The notes beneath the pieces were generated by a model. It saw nothing but the letters and a program-made list of their open reading frames with translations. It had not been told where the DNA came from and made no database searches. DNA of 38,488 nt, from the NCBI GenBank assembly GCA_002344825.1, contig DDUN01000014.1, positions 1 to 38,488 of the forward strand, read 5' to 3'. This DNA is from Candidatus Multiplicimicrobium inquinatum (GTDB taxonomy: Bacteria > Omnitrophota > Omnitrophia > Omnitrophales > Aquincolibacteriaceae). A program made the position numbers and the translations under genes. Numbering within the stretch: position 1 is the stretch's first letter; each line of letters opens with the position of its first letter. Below are positions 6,990 to 15,647 of the stretch, one piece after another.

Positions 6990-8795
6990 TTAATCTTTTG
7001 TTTGAATAACTGGTTTAATGCGAATCGAAAGTTCATCGAGCTGTTTCTGTGCGACTTCGGAAGGAGCCTGTGTCATCAGACAAGTTCCTTTCTGGGTTTT
7101 AGGAAAAGCAATGACATCACGAATCGAAGGCGTTCCGATCAGCATAGCGCAAAAACGGTCGAGCCCCATCGCAAGGCCGCCGTGCGGGGGTGCTCCGAAA
7201 GAAAGCGCATTCAGCAGGAAACCAAATTTCTCAATCTGCTGTTCAGGCGTAATCTGGAGCGCGGTAAAAACTTTTTCCTGCAAAGCGCGGTCATGAATAC
7301 GAATACTTCCGCCGCCGATTTCGGTACCATTTAAAACAAGGTCATACGCCTTCGCGCGAACTTTCAAAGGTTCCGTCGCGATTAAATGCGCGTCTTCCAA
7401 TTTAGGCGAAGTAAAAGGATGGTGCAGCGCGTCGCAGCGCTTTTCTTCTTCATTCCAGCCGAACATCGGAAAATCAGTGACCCACAAATACTCGTAAACA
7501 CCCGCCGGAATCAGCTTGTGCTTCTCAGCCAAATTCAAACGCAAAGCCCCTAACGCAGTCGAAGCAATTTTTTCGGTACTTGCGACAAAGAAAATCATAT
7601 CGCCGGGCTTCGCGCCGGCTTTCGCAACAGCCGCATCCAAAGTTTCTTTTTTGAAAAACTTGGCGATCGGCGAATTGATTTCGCCGCTGCTTTTCAACTG
7701 CAGCCATGCAAGCCCCTGGGCACCGTATTGTTTAATCCAGGTTGTCAGATCATCAATATCTTTACGTGAGTACTCGATACTTCCACTCGCCGGTGGCGGT
7801 GAAACCGCAGAGGCAGAAAGACACAGACAGCGAATGACTCCGCCCTTAGCGATGGTTTCGTCAAAAACCTTAAACCCGGAATTGGTGAAAACCTGCGTTA
7901 AATCTTCAATTGGCATTCCGAAACGCATATCCGGCTTATCACAGCCGTAGCGGCTCATCGCTTCGGCATAAGAAATACGGCGGAATCCCTTCGGATAATC
8001 CTTCCCCATCATTTCTTTCATCACGCGAATTACAAAGCCTTCTACCAACCCCATAATGTCTTCTTCATCGATAAAAGACATTTCCAAGTCGATTTGAGTA
8101 TGTTCCAACTGACGGTCTTTGCGCAAATCTTCGTCGCGGAAGCAGCGCGCGATCTGGTAATAGCGGTCATAGCCCGCCACCATCATCAACTGCTTAAAAA
8201 GCTGCGGCGATTGCGGCAAGGCGTAAAAAGTTCCGGGTGTTAAACGGGACGGAACAAGAAAGTCGCGCGCACCCTCCGGTGTCGACTTCGTCAAGCAAGG
8301 GGTTTCAACTTCGATAAAACTATTTTCGTCAAAATGCTTATGCGCAATCTTTGCGATTTTTGACCGAAAAAGAAGATTGCGGCTCATTTCTTCACGGCGC
8401 AAATCTAAAAAGCGGTATTCCAGACGCAGCTCTTCATTCACATCCGAGTCACCGATATTAAACGGTGTCGGCGCGCAGGCATTTAAAATCTCAATCTTAT
8501 CCGCCAAGACATCGATTTCACCGGTCGGGATCTTTGAATTCACATTATTCTTCGGGCGCAAAACCACTTTCCCGCTGACGCGGATCACATACTCCGAGCG
8601 CACGCCTTCGGCAATTTTGTGGCTTGAAGCATTGTGCTTCGGGTCAAACACAACCTGCGTCCGGCCGTAACGGTCGCGCAAATCAATAAAGATCAATTGG
8701 CCGTGATCACGGCGCGTATCAACCCAACCGCAAAGCGAAACTTCTTTGTCCGCCAATGAAGCACTCAAATCATTACATGTGTGTGTCCGCATCAT
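6990..8795 (-). CDS. aspS: Aspartyl-tRNA synthetase
   Basis: 601 residues, standard for the bacterial type. Charges tRNA-Asp. Domains in order: OB anticodon-binding domain (about 1-105, with RRDHGQLIFIDLRDR), class II core, GAD insertion domain (about 290-430) and core again. Class II motif 2 is FRDEDLRKDR (219-228) and motif 3 is GLAMGLDR (540-547); GTEIGGGSIRIHD (490-502) is also typical. His31 in the OB domain has been reported in non-discriminating enzymes that also charge tRNA-Asn, but the second position (around 82-83, KN) does not match, so specificity is open. ATG at 8795 overlaps the hisS stop by 4 bases. Confidence 0.97.
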   Translation of the reverse strand: MMRTHTCNDLSASLADKEVSLCGWVDTRRDHGQLIFIDLRDRYGRTQVVFDPKHNASSHKIAEGVRSEYVIRVSGKVVLRPKNNVNSKIPTGEIDVLADKIEILNACAPTPFNIGDSDVNEELRLEYRFLDLRREEMSRNLLFRSKIAKIAHKHFDENSFIEVETPCLTKSTPEGARDFLVPSRLTPGTFYALPQSPQLFKQLMMVAGYDRYYQIARCFRDEDLRKDRQLEHTQIDLEMSFIDEEDIMGLVEGFVIRVMKEMMGKDYPKGFRRISYAEAMSRYGCDKPDMRFGMPIEDLTQVFTNSGFKVFDETIAKGGVIRCLCLSASAVSPPPASGSIEYSRKDIDDLTTWIKQYGAQGLAWLQLKSSGEINSPIAKFFKKETLDAAVAKAGAKPGDMIFFVASTEKIASTALGALRLNLAEKHKLIPAGVYEYLWVTDFPMFGWNEEEKRCDALHHPFTSPKLEDAHLIATEPLKVRAKAYDLVLNGTEIGGGSIRIHDRALQEKVFTALQITPEQQIEKFGFLLNALSFGAPPHGGLAMGLDRFCAMLIGTPSIRDVIAFPKTQKGTCLMTQAPSEVAQKQLDELSIRIKPVIQTKD

Positions 8796-10096
8796 ACCGT
8801 TCTACCTTTCGCTAAAAGTCCGCGCAGTACATCTTCCAAATTTTCGGAAGCAACTTCGATTTGGGTTTTTTCCTGGAGGTCTTTGACCATCCAGACTTTT
8901 TTCTGAAATTCATCATCGCCAAAAAGCACGACATACCTGAAACCAGATTTAAGCGCGCGCTCGATTTCTTTGCCGGCCTTCACGTTCTTTTTTAAAAAAA
9001 GCGGCTCAACCGAAACGGAAACCCCGGCCCATGCAAGACAGCGGGCTTCACCCTTGAAATAAGCGATTGCCGCGTCATCCTGCGACAAACAAATCATACC
9101 GAATGTTTTTGATTTAGCCTTGTCTGAAAACTTAGGTTCAACCGAATCAAGCGCCATAAGTAAACGTTCAAACCCGATGCTCCATCCCGTACACGGAACA
9201 TTGCCGCCGCCCAGTTCACCGTAAAGCTTGTCATATCGCCCGCCGCCCGCCAAAGCATCCTGCGCGCCAAGCCCCCCGGAAGCCGCTTCAAAAACGACCC
9301 CCGTATAATAATCTAAACCGCGCACAAGCCGCCGGTGTATTTCCACTTCCACGCCGCGCTGTTTTAATTTTTCTTCGAGTTTTTTAAACTCATCCGAAAG
9401 CGGCACGGCCGATCCCCAAGGAAAAGCTTCAATCAATTTTTGCATTGCGGGGTTTTTACTGTCAAAAATGCGCAGAACATTTTTATCAAGGCGGTTGACG
9501 GAATCTTCATCCAAAGACGCTTTGTTGGCTGCAAAATAATCGCGCATGCGCCCGCGCACGGCTTCCGCTTGATCGCCGTTAATCAGGCTCAGGTCGTTAA
9601 GTTTGATTTTAAGATTCGGAACACCGAGACTTTTCAGAAAAAAATAAAGTGAGGTGATCGCATGCTCATCCGCCGCGGATTTCTCGGCATGATTTACAAG
9701 CTCGACTCCGATTTGATGAAATTGGCGTTTGCGGCCGGCCTGCGGACGTTCAGCGCGAAACATAGGGGCGATGTAATAAACCAATTGGCCCACTCCGTTT
9801 CGAAGCATAGAATTTTGAATGATCGACCGCGCAACGGAGGCTGTCATTTCCGGCCGCATGGTCATGGAACGCGCGCCGCGGTCTTCAAAGGTATACATTT
9901 CCTTACCGACGATATCACTTGTTTCGCCGATGGCACGGCAGAAAAGCTCGGTCGGTTCAAGAATAGGGGTACGGATCTCAAGAAAGCCCTCGCTTTCGAG
10001 AAAAATACGGGCACGCTTTTCGAGCTGCTGCCAGGCCTGAATTGTGGAGGGCAGGACATCGTCCATACCCGGAAAAGACTGGTACTTCAAAGTCAT
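8792..10096 (-). CDS. hisS: Histidyl-tRNA synthetase
   Basis: 434 residues from ATG 10096. Charges tRNA-His. Class II motif 1 region begins PGMDDVLPSTIQAWQQLE, motif 2 contains FRAERPQAGRKRQFHQ, the histidine-specific loop is LVRGLDYYTGVVFE, and GGGRYDKLYGELGG with IGFERL complete the core; the C-terminal anticodon-binding domain follows. An in-frame GTG at 10147 would add 17 atypical residues and lies on the predicted promoter, so the ATG is preferred. There is no good Shine-Dalgarno. hisS and aspS form an overlapping pair, a common arrangement. Confidence 0.95.
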   Translation of the reverse strand: MTLKYQSFPGMDDVLPSTIQAWQQLEKRARIFLESEGFLEIRTPILEPTELFCRAIGETSDIVGKEMYTFEDRGARSMTMRPEMTASVARSIIQNSMLRNGVGQLVYYIAPMFRAERPQAGRKRQFHQIGVELVNHAEKSAADEHAITSLYFFLKSLGVPNLKIKLNDLSLINGDQAEAVRGRMRDYFAANKASLDEDSVNRLDKNVLRIFDSKNPAMQKLIEAFPWGSAVPLSDEFKKLEEKLKQRGVEVEIHRRLVRGLDYYTGVVFEAASGGLGAQDALAGGGRYDKLYGELGGGNVPCTGWSIGFERLLMALDSVEPKFSDKAKSKTFGMICLSQDDAAIAYFKGEARCLAWAGVSVSVEPLFLKKNVKAGKEIERALKSGFRYVVLFGDDEFQKKVWMVKDLQEKTQIEVASENLEDVLRGLLAKGRTV

Positions 10097-10127
10097 TCCA
10101 TTTATTTTTGGATGGCGGAACTGCGGG

Positions 10128-10136
10128 AGTATATCA
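10128..10136 (-). promoter_or_regulatory. Extended -10 promoter for hisS-aspS
   Basis: The minus strand reads TGATATACT, an extended -10 (TGnTATACT). No -35 is recognisable. Transcription would begin near 10121, giving a leader of about 25 bases before ATG 10096. Confidence 0.4.
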
Positions 10137-10142
10137 AATCCG

Positions 10143-10185
10143 ATCACGCATGGCTACGACTCCCGTGAGCCTGCGCATGCGTGAT
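10143..10185. promoter_or_regulatory. 10-bp inverted repeat upstream of hisS
   Basis: ATCACGCATG (10143-10152) and CATGCGTGAT (10176-10185) are perfect inverted copies 23 bases apart. The proximal arm lies where the -35 of the hisS promoter would be, so a protein-binding site is possible; an RNA hairpin ending the rpsU transcript is an alternative. Confidence 0.35.
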
Positions 10186-10201
10186 GGATTGAGATAACTG
10201 C

Positions 10202-10228
10202 AAACCGAGGGATTGACCCAATCGGTTT
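10202..10228 (-). terminator. Hairpin after rpsU
   Basis: On the minus strand AAACCGA and TCGGTTT enclose GGG-TCAAT-CCC, giving a long stem with a two-base bulge directly at the rpsU stop codon. No T-run follows, so it may stabilise the mRNA end or terminate weakly. Confidence 0.35.
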
Positions 10229-10406
10229 AAAATCGGATTTTTTTCGATTTCGGAGAGCGGATTTTACGACGGCGTTTTTCGCTCGGTTTTTCGAACGTCT
10301 TACGCGCTTTAAGGATTTTTAAAATCCCTTCGCGTTCCATTTTCTTTTTCAGTCGTTTCAACGCTTTTTCGAGCGGTTCATGCTCGTTAATTTCTACTTT
10401 CAGCAC
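10227..10406 (-). CDS. rpsU: 30S ribosomal protein S21
   Basis: 59 residues. A small basic protein of the 30S subunit that helps 16S rRNA pair with the Shine-Dalgarno of mRNA. The translation begins MLKVEINEHEPLEKALKR and continues with KKKMEREGILKILKARKTFE, the classic S21 pattern, then a Lys/Arg-rich tail ending KSKKIRF. The start is GTG at 10406 with AGGTG seven bases before it. The gene has its own strong promoter at 10447-10475. It lies upstream of hisS on the same strand with about 130 bases between them. Confidence 0.94.
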   Translation of the reverse strand: MLKVEINEHEPLEKALKRLKKKMEREGILKILKARKTFEKPSEKRRRKIRSPKSKKIRF

Positions 10407-10446
10407 AGATAATCACCTTTCTTTCAAGCTTTCAAAAAGTTCGAGG

Positions 10447-10475
10447 ATTATAAGCAAAAGGCCCCGCCTGCGCAA
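10447..10475 (-). promoter_or_regulatory. Promoter of rpsU
   Basis: TATAAT (plus 10447-10452) is preceded after exactly 17 bases by TTGCGC (plus 10470-10475) on the minus strand. The leader to the GTG would be about 34 bases and carries the AAAGGTGAT ribosome site. It lies back to back with the comF promoter. Confidence 0.75.
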
Positions 10476-10489
10476 GGATAAGGTTTTGC

Positions 10490-10517
10490 TTGCGGGAAGA
10501 CGGTTTAACACTACAAT
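10490..10517 (+). promoter_or_regulatory. Promoter of comF-lptG, apparently leaderless
   Basis: TTGCGG (10490-10495), a 16-base spacer, then TACAAT (10512-10517). Only six bases separate the -10 from the comF ATG at 10524, so transcription would start at the initiation codon. No Shine-Dalgarno is present. Confidence 0.5.
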
Positions 10518-10523
10518 AACCGC

Positions 10524-11210
10524 ATGATTTTAAGTGCTTTTGAGGCTCTTTTAGCCTCTGTTTTCCCTTCGGAGTGTCAGGACTGCGGACAAGCTCTCAC
10601 ACCGCCCCAAAACAAACTTTGTCAGGGATGCTATGCGCATCTCGCGGAATATGAGCTTGCTTGGGAGGACGCTTGGTACCCATCCCCGATCCAGGGCATC
10701 CGTTCAGCCTGGTCGGCTCTGCGTTACCGCGGCCCCGTCAAAGACTATTTACAGCGAATCAAGTTTAAACATGAGTTTTACTTGCTTGAGGCCTTGACGC
10801 AAAGAACCTCCAAACTATTTGAAGCCGTGACGTCCGAAACGGACTATCATGCTATGATTCCCATGCCGATTGATTTCCCCGGACGCTGGAACCGCCGTTT
10901 CAATCAAACTGAAGTGATAGCTTCCTATTTGTGCCGCGCCAAAAAGGTTCCGATCTGCGCAAATACAATCTATAAGCGCTGGGGCTTCCGGCCGCAGCAT
11001 GGACTCAACAAAGAAGAACGGAAGTGGAATTTATTCGGTGCTTTCGGCGTAAAGAGCGCCCGCGCAGTACGGGGGAAAACCTTTTTATTGATTGATGACA
11101 TTGTTACAACAGGCGCAACCGCGAGCGAGGCCGCGCGCCTGCTTTTAAATCACGGAGCCAAGCAGGTGGACTTGTTCACTTTAGCACGCTCCGAAAAACA
11201 AATTCGCTGA
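10524..11210 (+). CDS. comF: ComF-family phosphoribosyltransferase-like protein
   Basis: 228 residues. ComF proteins are cytoplasmic and needed for DNA uptake in transformable bacteria; the exact reaction is not settled. An N-terminal zinc ribbon has C18-x2-C21 and C33-x2-C36. The type I phosphoribosyltransferase domain follows, with the family block RWNRRFNQTE at 121-130, RPQHGLNKEER at 156-166 and the PRPP-binding loop LLIDDIVTTGAT (188-199). Length is normal. It is the first gene of a two-gene operon with the lptG-like gene 19 bases downstream. Confidence 0.9.
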   Translation: MILSAFEALLASVFPSECQDCGQALTPPQNKLCQGCYAHLAEYELAWEDAWYPSPIQGIRSAWSALRYRGPVKDYLQRIKFKHEFYLLEALTQRTSKLFEAVTSETDYHAMIPMPIDFPGRWNRRFNQTEVIASYLCRAKKVPICANTIYKRWGFRPQHGLNKEERKWNLFGAFGVKSARAVRGKTFLLIDDIVTTGATASEAARLLLNHGAKQVDLFTLARSEKQIR

Positions 11211-11229
11211 AACTCTTGAGGTCAAAATT

Positions 11230-12330
11230 ATGAAAGTGCTGGATCGTTACTTAACCCGTGAACTCTTTTTTCCGATCGCGATTATTTCAGCGTCGTTGGT
11301 TTTCATTTTTCTGATTGCGGATCTTTTTGACAACCTTGATTCTCTGATAAGCAACAAGGTTCCGATTCAAACCATTTTGGAGTATTATCTGAACTTAGTC
11401 CCCTTTTCTTACATTCAAATTGCCTGTTGGGCGGCCTGGATCGGCACAGTTTTTCTTCTGATTCAGCTGGGGTTGCACAATGAAATGACCGCGATGAAAG
11501 CAGCCGGGCTACCGATCACAACAATTGTTAAGCCTATTTTGTTCTTGGGTTTTCTGATCGGGATTTTTGTTTTTGTTGTCAGCGAATGGATTGTCCCGCC
11601 GTCTTACTCTAAAGCGAATGAAATTCTGGATATTTACATCGATAAAAATAAAACACTCAAAGAAGCGCAGATTTATAAAAATCTAACCTACAATGCGGGT
11701 GACCGTCTTTTAATCTACTTCAAAAAATTCAGCCCGAAAAAAAATGTGGCGCTTGACGCCATTATTCTAAAGTGGGATGAAGCCACCCCAAACCGTTACC
11801 ACAAAATGACCGCCCAAAAAGCTCACTTCAACGGACAAAGCTGGGATCTTTATGAAGTCATTGCGTATCAAACGGATTCTCAAGGAAAAGTTCTGGGACA
11901 GCCTGAGCATTCCGCAAAGGTGAATGTTCCTGAGATCAGCGCGAAACCGGAAGACTTGATTCATGAATCCAAAGACCCGGCGAGAATGTCTATCTTTGAG
12001 CTCGGCGCGCTTATTCAAAAGATGAAAGCCAAAGGCATTGATGTTTCCGATGAACAGGTTCAGTTCTACCAAAGACTTGCCTTACCCTGGCAAAGCTTCC
12101 TTATGATCTTTTTAACGCTTCCGATTCTCGGAACAGTTCGTTCACGCAAGGCCTTGGCGGGAATGGTACTTACGTGCCTGGCGGTGATTTTCGCCTATCA
12201 CGTCTTTGGGGCTGTTTTTACCGCGCTGGGAAAATCAGGAAAAATTTGGCCGTGGCTGGGAGCATGGCTTCATCACGCCGCGTTCTTCGGTATCATGCTT
12301 TTTCAGCTTGACCGCGCGAATCACGAATAG
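11230..12330 (+). CDS. lptG: LptF/LptG-family lipopolysaccharide export permease
   Basis: 366 residues. The family forms the inner-membrane channel of the LptBFGC exporter that extracts lipopolysaccharide toward the outer membrane. Six membrane segments are visible at about 12-32, 58-80, 101-122, 285-302, 309-333 and 338-360, with the soluble periplasmic beta-jellyroll between the third and fourth. EMTAMKAAGL (85-94), the cytoplasmic coupling loop, is the family signature. GAGG lies about 8 bases before the ATG. LptF and LptG cannot be separated confidently; the opening KVLDRYLTRE and the lone copy fit LptG slightly better. It converges with the next gene, with two bases between the stops. 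Confidence 0.85.
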   Translation: MKVLDRYLTRELFFPIAIISASLVFIFLIADLFDNLDSLISNKVPIQTILEYYLNLVPFSYIQIACWAAWIGTVFLLIQLGLHNEMTAMKAAGLPITTIVKPILFLGFLIGIFVFVVSEWIVPPSYSKANEILDIYIDKNKTLKEAQIYKNLTYNAGDRLLIYFKKFSPKKNVALDAIILKWDEATPNRYHKMTAQKAHFNGQSWDLYEVIAYQTDSQGKVLGQPEHSAKVNVPEISAKPEDLIHESKDPARMSIFELGALIQKMKAKGIDVSDEQVQFYQRLALPWQSFLMIFLTLPILGTVRSRKALAGMVLTCLAVIFAYHVFGAVFTALGKSGKIWPWLGAWLHHAAFFGIMLFQLDRANHE

Positions 12331-12332
12331 AA

Positions 12333-12680
12333 TCAGGCCTCGGGGTCTTTTTTCACTCGGATATTTCTCTCCGGCATAAATTGCCCCTTGAAAGCGGGTA
12401 AATCCGGAAGCCCTGAAAGCTTCTTGGAAAGACCGGCAAATTGCGCTGAAAGACGGGCCTCGTCCCTTCGTTTTTTCAGTGCTTGCCGGCGTTGTTCCTC
12501 GGCCTGTCTCTCAGCCTCTTTTCTCAGCTTCTCTTTTTCCAGATCTTCATCAAATTGGGCAACAAAAGCACGCTGGCGATCAATGTCAGCCAAAGGATCA
12601 TCCGACGCATGGGCGGAAAAAGAAGAGCAGCAAACGCAAATCAAAAGACTGAAAATAAGCTTAGCGGAAAGAGAACGCAT
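12333..12680 (-). CDS. Small secreted coiled-coil protein, unknown function
   Basis: 115 residues. An N-terminal signal peptide (hydrophobic 8-20, cleavage likely after AHA at 24) is followed by a highly charged Glu/Lys/Arg-rich helix (about 45-78) with heptad spacing, then a short proline-containing tail. I do not recognise the family. It starts 5 bases after the glgC stop and is probably co-transcribed with glgC. The two cysteine residues next to the signal core do not form a clear lipobox. Confidence 0.65.
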   Translation of the reverse strand: MRSLSAKLIFSLLICVCCSSFSAHASDDPLADIDRQRAFVAQFDEDLEKEKLRKEAERQAEEQRRQALKKRRDEARLSAQFAGLSKKLSGLPDLPAFKGQFMPERNIRVKKDPEA

Positions 12681-12685
12681 GTCCG

Positions 12686-13948
12686 TCAGATTTGAGTGCC
12701 CGAAAGAATGTGTGCGCCTTTTGGAATCAGGACAATTCCTTCACGAATAACATAGTTGGGAGCATCCGCATTCTGAATTTTGGTCGGATTGGTGATGGTC
12801 ACGTTATCATCAATCAAAACATTTTTATCAATAATACAATTTTCTATTTTGCAATTTTTTCCGATTCCGACTTTATGATAAGCCCCTTCGCCGATTCCGT
12901 TGTAATAATCGTTTCCCATCAGAATCGACCGCTTAATCACGGTTCCTTCTCCCACCACGGCACGCAACCCAATCACAACCTCTTCGAGCTGGACGTCTTT
13001 CAAAACACAGCCGTCACCCAAAAGCACCGACTTGAGCTTAGCTCCGTCAAGATAAGCAGGCGGTAAAAAACGTGACCGAGTAAACGTTGTGCCTTCCGCG
13101 GAAATAAAATCAAAAGGCGGATTAGGTTTAGCCAAATCCAGACTTGCGTCAAAAAAACTTTGAATGGTTCCGATATCCCTCCAATATCCGTTAAAGACGT
13201 AACCGTAAACTTTAAAATTTTTGATCGCTCGCGGAATGATTTCTTTGCCGAAATCTTTTTCACTGCCGGATAAAACTGAACGCAAAACGTCATTCTTGAA
13301 AACATAAATTCCCATCGAAGCCATAAACATAGGCTCAGATTGAGTCACTTTAAATTCTTCGCAGATATTTTTAGGCATAATCAAATGCTTCACATCATCT
13401 TCGGGCTGAGGCTTTTCAACAAAGGCCTTAATCGTGCAATCTTTTTCAATATCCATAATGCCGAAACCACTGATCTCTTTACGAGGCACAGGAATGGACG
13501 CCACCGTCACATCGGCTCCGCTTTTATCGTGGTAATCAAGAATCTCACGGTAATCCATACGGTAAAGATGGTCCCCCGAAAGAATCAGAACGGTATCGCT
13601 TTCGCCCGTCTGATAATGATGAAAATGCTTACGGACGGCATCCGCTGTTCCCTGAAACCAATCGACACTGCTCAAAGTTTGCTCCGCGGCAAGCAGCTCC
13701 ACGCTGGTTTGATGAAAAGGCTCGTAAGGATAAGCACGGTGAATATGCCTGTGCAAAGAACGGGAATTAAATTGAGTCAAAATAAAAATCTTCTTTAATC
13801 CGGAGTTCAGACAATTCGAAACGGGAATATCTACCAATCGATACTTACCCCCGATCGGAACGGCCGGTTTAGAACGATAATCCGTAAGTGGCGAAAGACG
13901 GGTTCCCCGTCCGCCGCCTAAAATCAATGTAGTGACGCGCGCGCTCAT
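12686..13948 (-). CDS. glgC: Glucose-1-phosphate adenylyltransferase
   Basis: 420 residues. Makes ADP-glucose from glucose 1-phosphate and ATP, the committed step of bacterial glycogen synthesis. The N-terminal nucleotidyltransferase has LILGGGRGTRLSPLT (8-22), KPAVPIGGKYRLVDIPVSN (27-45), LSGDHLYRMDY (123-133) and FVEKP (176-180). The C-terminal left-handed beta helix begins near 295 and carries the hexapeptide-like series through KNVLIDDNV. Length matches the family. ATG 13948 overlaps the upstream gene by 4 bases. glgA is not in the window. Confidence 0.95.
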   Translation of the reverse strand: MSARVTTLILGGGRGTRLSPLTDYRSKPAVPIGGKYRLVDIPVSNCLNSGLKKIFILTQFNSRSLHRHIHRAYPYEPFHQTSVELLAAEQTLSSVDWFQGTADAVRKHFHHYQTGESDTVLILSGDHLYRMDYREILDYHDKSGADVTVASIPVPRKEISGFGIMDIEKDCTIKAFVEKPQPEDDVKHLIMPKNICEEFKVTQSEPMFMASMGIYVFKNDVLRSVLSGSEKDFGKEIIPRAIKNFKVYGYVFNGYWRDIGTIQSFFDASLDLAKPNPPFDFISAEGTTFTRSRFLPPAYLDGAKLKSVLLGDGCVLKDVQLEEVVIGLRAVVGEGTVIKRSILMGNDYYNGIGEGAYHKVGIGKNCKIENCIIDKNVLIDDNVTITNPTKIQNADAPNYVIREGIVLIPKGAHILSGTQI

Positions 13949-14253
13949 AAGTCTTCCCCTTCAAAATCATCTTCCATTTGAAAATGTTTCCACAACACCT
14001 TGCGAAAAGTATCGTTTTCCTGCATCAGCAAAGCCAGCTTAGCGCGAATCTCTAAAATGAAAGCTTCCTGCTCGGGTATTTTTTCCAGGTTCATGTACAA
14101 ATCAATTTTTTTAATCAATCCATGGATGACGGCGGAATTTCGGCGGATTTGCGTCGTGATGATGCGCTGTTCTTCTTCCGTAAGCTGAGGAATATTTTCT
14201 CTCAACTCTTTTTTTACCGGCTTGGGTAATTCGTAAACTAAATGTAATGTCAT
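13945..14253 (-). CDS. Small helical protein co-translated with glgC, unknown function
   Basis: 102 residues, no signal peptide or membrane segment, almost entirely charged alpha helix (LTEEEQRIITTQIRRN; LEIRAKLALLMQENDTF). I do not recognise a family. GGAG lies 8 bases before the ATG. The stop overlaps the glgC start as ATGA, and the gene begins 3 bases after the zinc-ribbon gene, so the three form one operon. The tight coupling suggests a function linked to GlgC, but there is no direct evidence. Confidence 0.75.
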   Translation of the reverse strand: MTLHLVYELPKPVKKELRENIPQLTEEEQRIITTQIRRNSAVIHGLIKKIDLYMNLEKIPEQEAFILEIRAKLALLMQENDTFRKVLWKHFQMEDDFEGEDL

Positions 14254-14256
14254 GCG

Positions 14257-15588
14257 TTAAGCTCCGGTTGCCTGTGGCGGAACGGCTGAAATCAACCGCT
14301 CAATTAAGCTTAACTTATCATCGGCATCTTGCGCCAAATCTTCGGGACTTTTTACTTCTTTTAACAGCTGAGCGGCCGCAGGCCACGACTTCAACTCAAT
14401 CAAGCGCATGGCTTCACGGTACTTTTGAATAGACGGCTTACGTTCCGGGTCGGTTAAAGGTATTAAAATCATCTTTTTGACCGACAAATCTCCCTTAAGC
14501 GCGTTCACGTCAAAAGGCCATGCCGGCACCTGAAGCAGCCGCGTCAGCGAAGGCTTCATGTCATCGTCAATCTTGGTGAATTCAGGTCCATACGGAGGCG
14601 CCTGAGAAACCTTGGCCGCCTGAGGATTCGCGGGCAAAAGAGCTTCCAGTTTTTCAAGCGAAGCCATCGCGTCATTCCATTTTGAATCACGGATTAACCC
14701 CTGAAAGCGTGCGTACTCAAGGCCGGCTTGCTCAGACTGAGATTGGTTGCCTTGACGCGCAAGCGTAAAGTTAAGCGCTCCAATTTTCGCGATCGTATCA
14801 TTTAAAAAACCGCGCATCATGGTTAAAACAACCGCACGATGTTTGCGCACATCGTTGACATAAACCGGAAAACCGAGCGATGCCACGTATGCGTCACGAG
14901 CCTGCTGAATGCGCCCATTTAAAAATAAATCATACGCCGTGGCATATGTTTTCTCAAAAAGCTCCGCAAGATCCTTTTTATACCCCCGCGGCAGGGGCAT
15001 CTTGAATTTTTCTTCCTGAATATCGATAAATTCTTTGAACTGCGCCAATGTCCAACTTGTGGAAGGCAGCTGCTCAACAACCGACGCCTGCAAATCAATC
15101 GACCGTTGAAGCAATTTTAAGTCCTGATCACTTAAAACTGGTTCATCACTGATTGAAAAAGCTGTTTTCAAAAAAGCTTCTTCCTGAGGCGTCAAAGCTC
15201 CGGATGGAGGCAAAGCCGCATCCGGCTTAATATCAGCGCGTGGAGATTCGCTTTCTTTTTTAGAAAAAATGCCTCCCAAAACAGAGGCGGATGAAGCAGG
15301 CTTTGATTTCACATCGCTTCCGCGGCTTTTCAGAAAGGAACGTGCGGCAATCACGATCAAAGCAATGATTCCGATTAACAGCAAAACTTTTAAGCAAAAA
15401 AACAAAAAACCCACAAACCAATGCGGGGCTTCCGCCTTCTTCTTCTGTTTGGAATTTGAAACTGACGCGGATTCTAAATCACTCGCTGGGACAACTGAAG
15501 ACGACCAGCCGCATGACGGGCAAACCGCTCCCGCGATGGTTTCAAGTTCAAACCGGTGGCTGCAATGAGTGCAAGCTAATTGAATCAT
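14257..15588 (-). CDS. Zinc-ribbon, single-pass membrane protein of unknown function
   Basis: 443 residues. An N-terminal zinc ribbon (C6-x2-C9 and C23-x2-C26) is followed by a basic linker and one membrane segment at about 57-83. Residues 84-135 are low-complexity Ser/Pro/Lys. The remaining 300 residues are mainly helical with TPR-like stretches (for example around 205-235, YATAYDLFLNGRIQQARDAY). With the ribbon inside the cell, the helical part would face the periplasm. I cannot name a family. It heads the operon that continues into the small helical gene and glgC. No Shine-Dalgarno precedes the ATG. Confidence 0.8.
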   Translation of the reverse strand: MIQLACTHCSHRFELETIAGAVCPSCGWSSSVVPASDLESASVSNSKQKKKAEAPHWFVGFLFFCLKVLLLIGIIALIVIAARSFLKSRGSDVKSKPASSASVLGGIFSKKESESPRADIKPDAALPPSGALTPQEEAFLKTAFSISDEPVLSDQDLKLLQRSIDLQASVVEQLPSTSWTLAQFKEFIDIQEEKFKMPLPRGYKKDLAELFEKTYATAYDLFLNGRIQQARDAYVASLGFPVYVNDVRKHRAVVLTMMRGFLNDTIAKIGALNFTLARQGNQSQSEQAGLEYARFQGLIRDSKWNDAMASLEKLEALLPANPQAAKVSQAPPYGPEFTKIDDDMKPSLTRLLQVPAWPFDVNALKGDLSVKKMILIPLTDPERKPSIQKYREAMRLIELKSWPAAAQLLKEVKSPEDLAQDADDKLSLIERLISAVPPQATGA

Positions 15589-15647
15589 AGGTTTGTCATT
15601 ATGGCGTTTCCGCTATACAAAATCCAGCGAATCTTACGAAGATAAAA

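Noticed and set aside
8792..10147. hisS starting at GTG 10147
   Set aside because: The added 17 residues are atypical for HisRS and would require translating through the extended -10; ATG 10096 gives the normal N-terminus.
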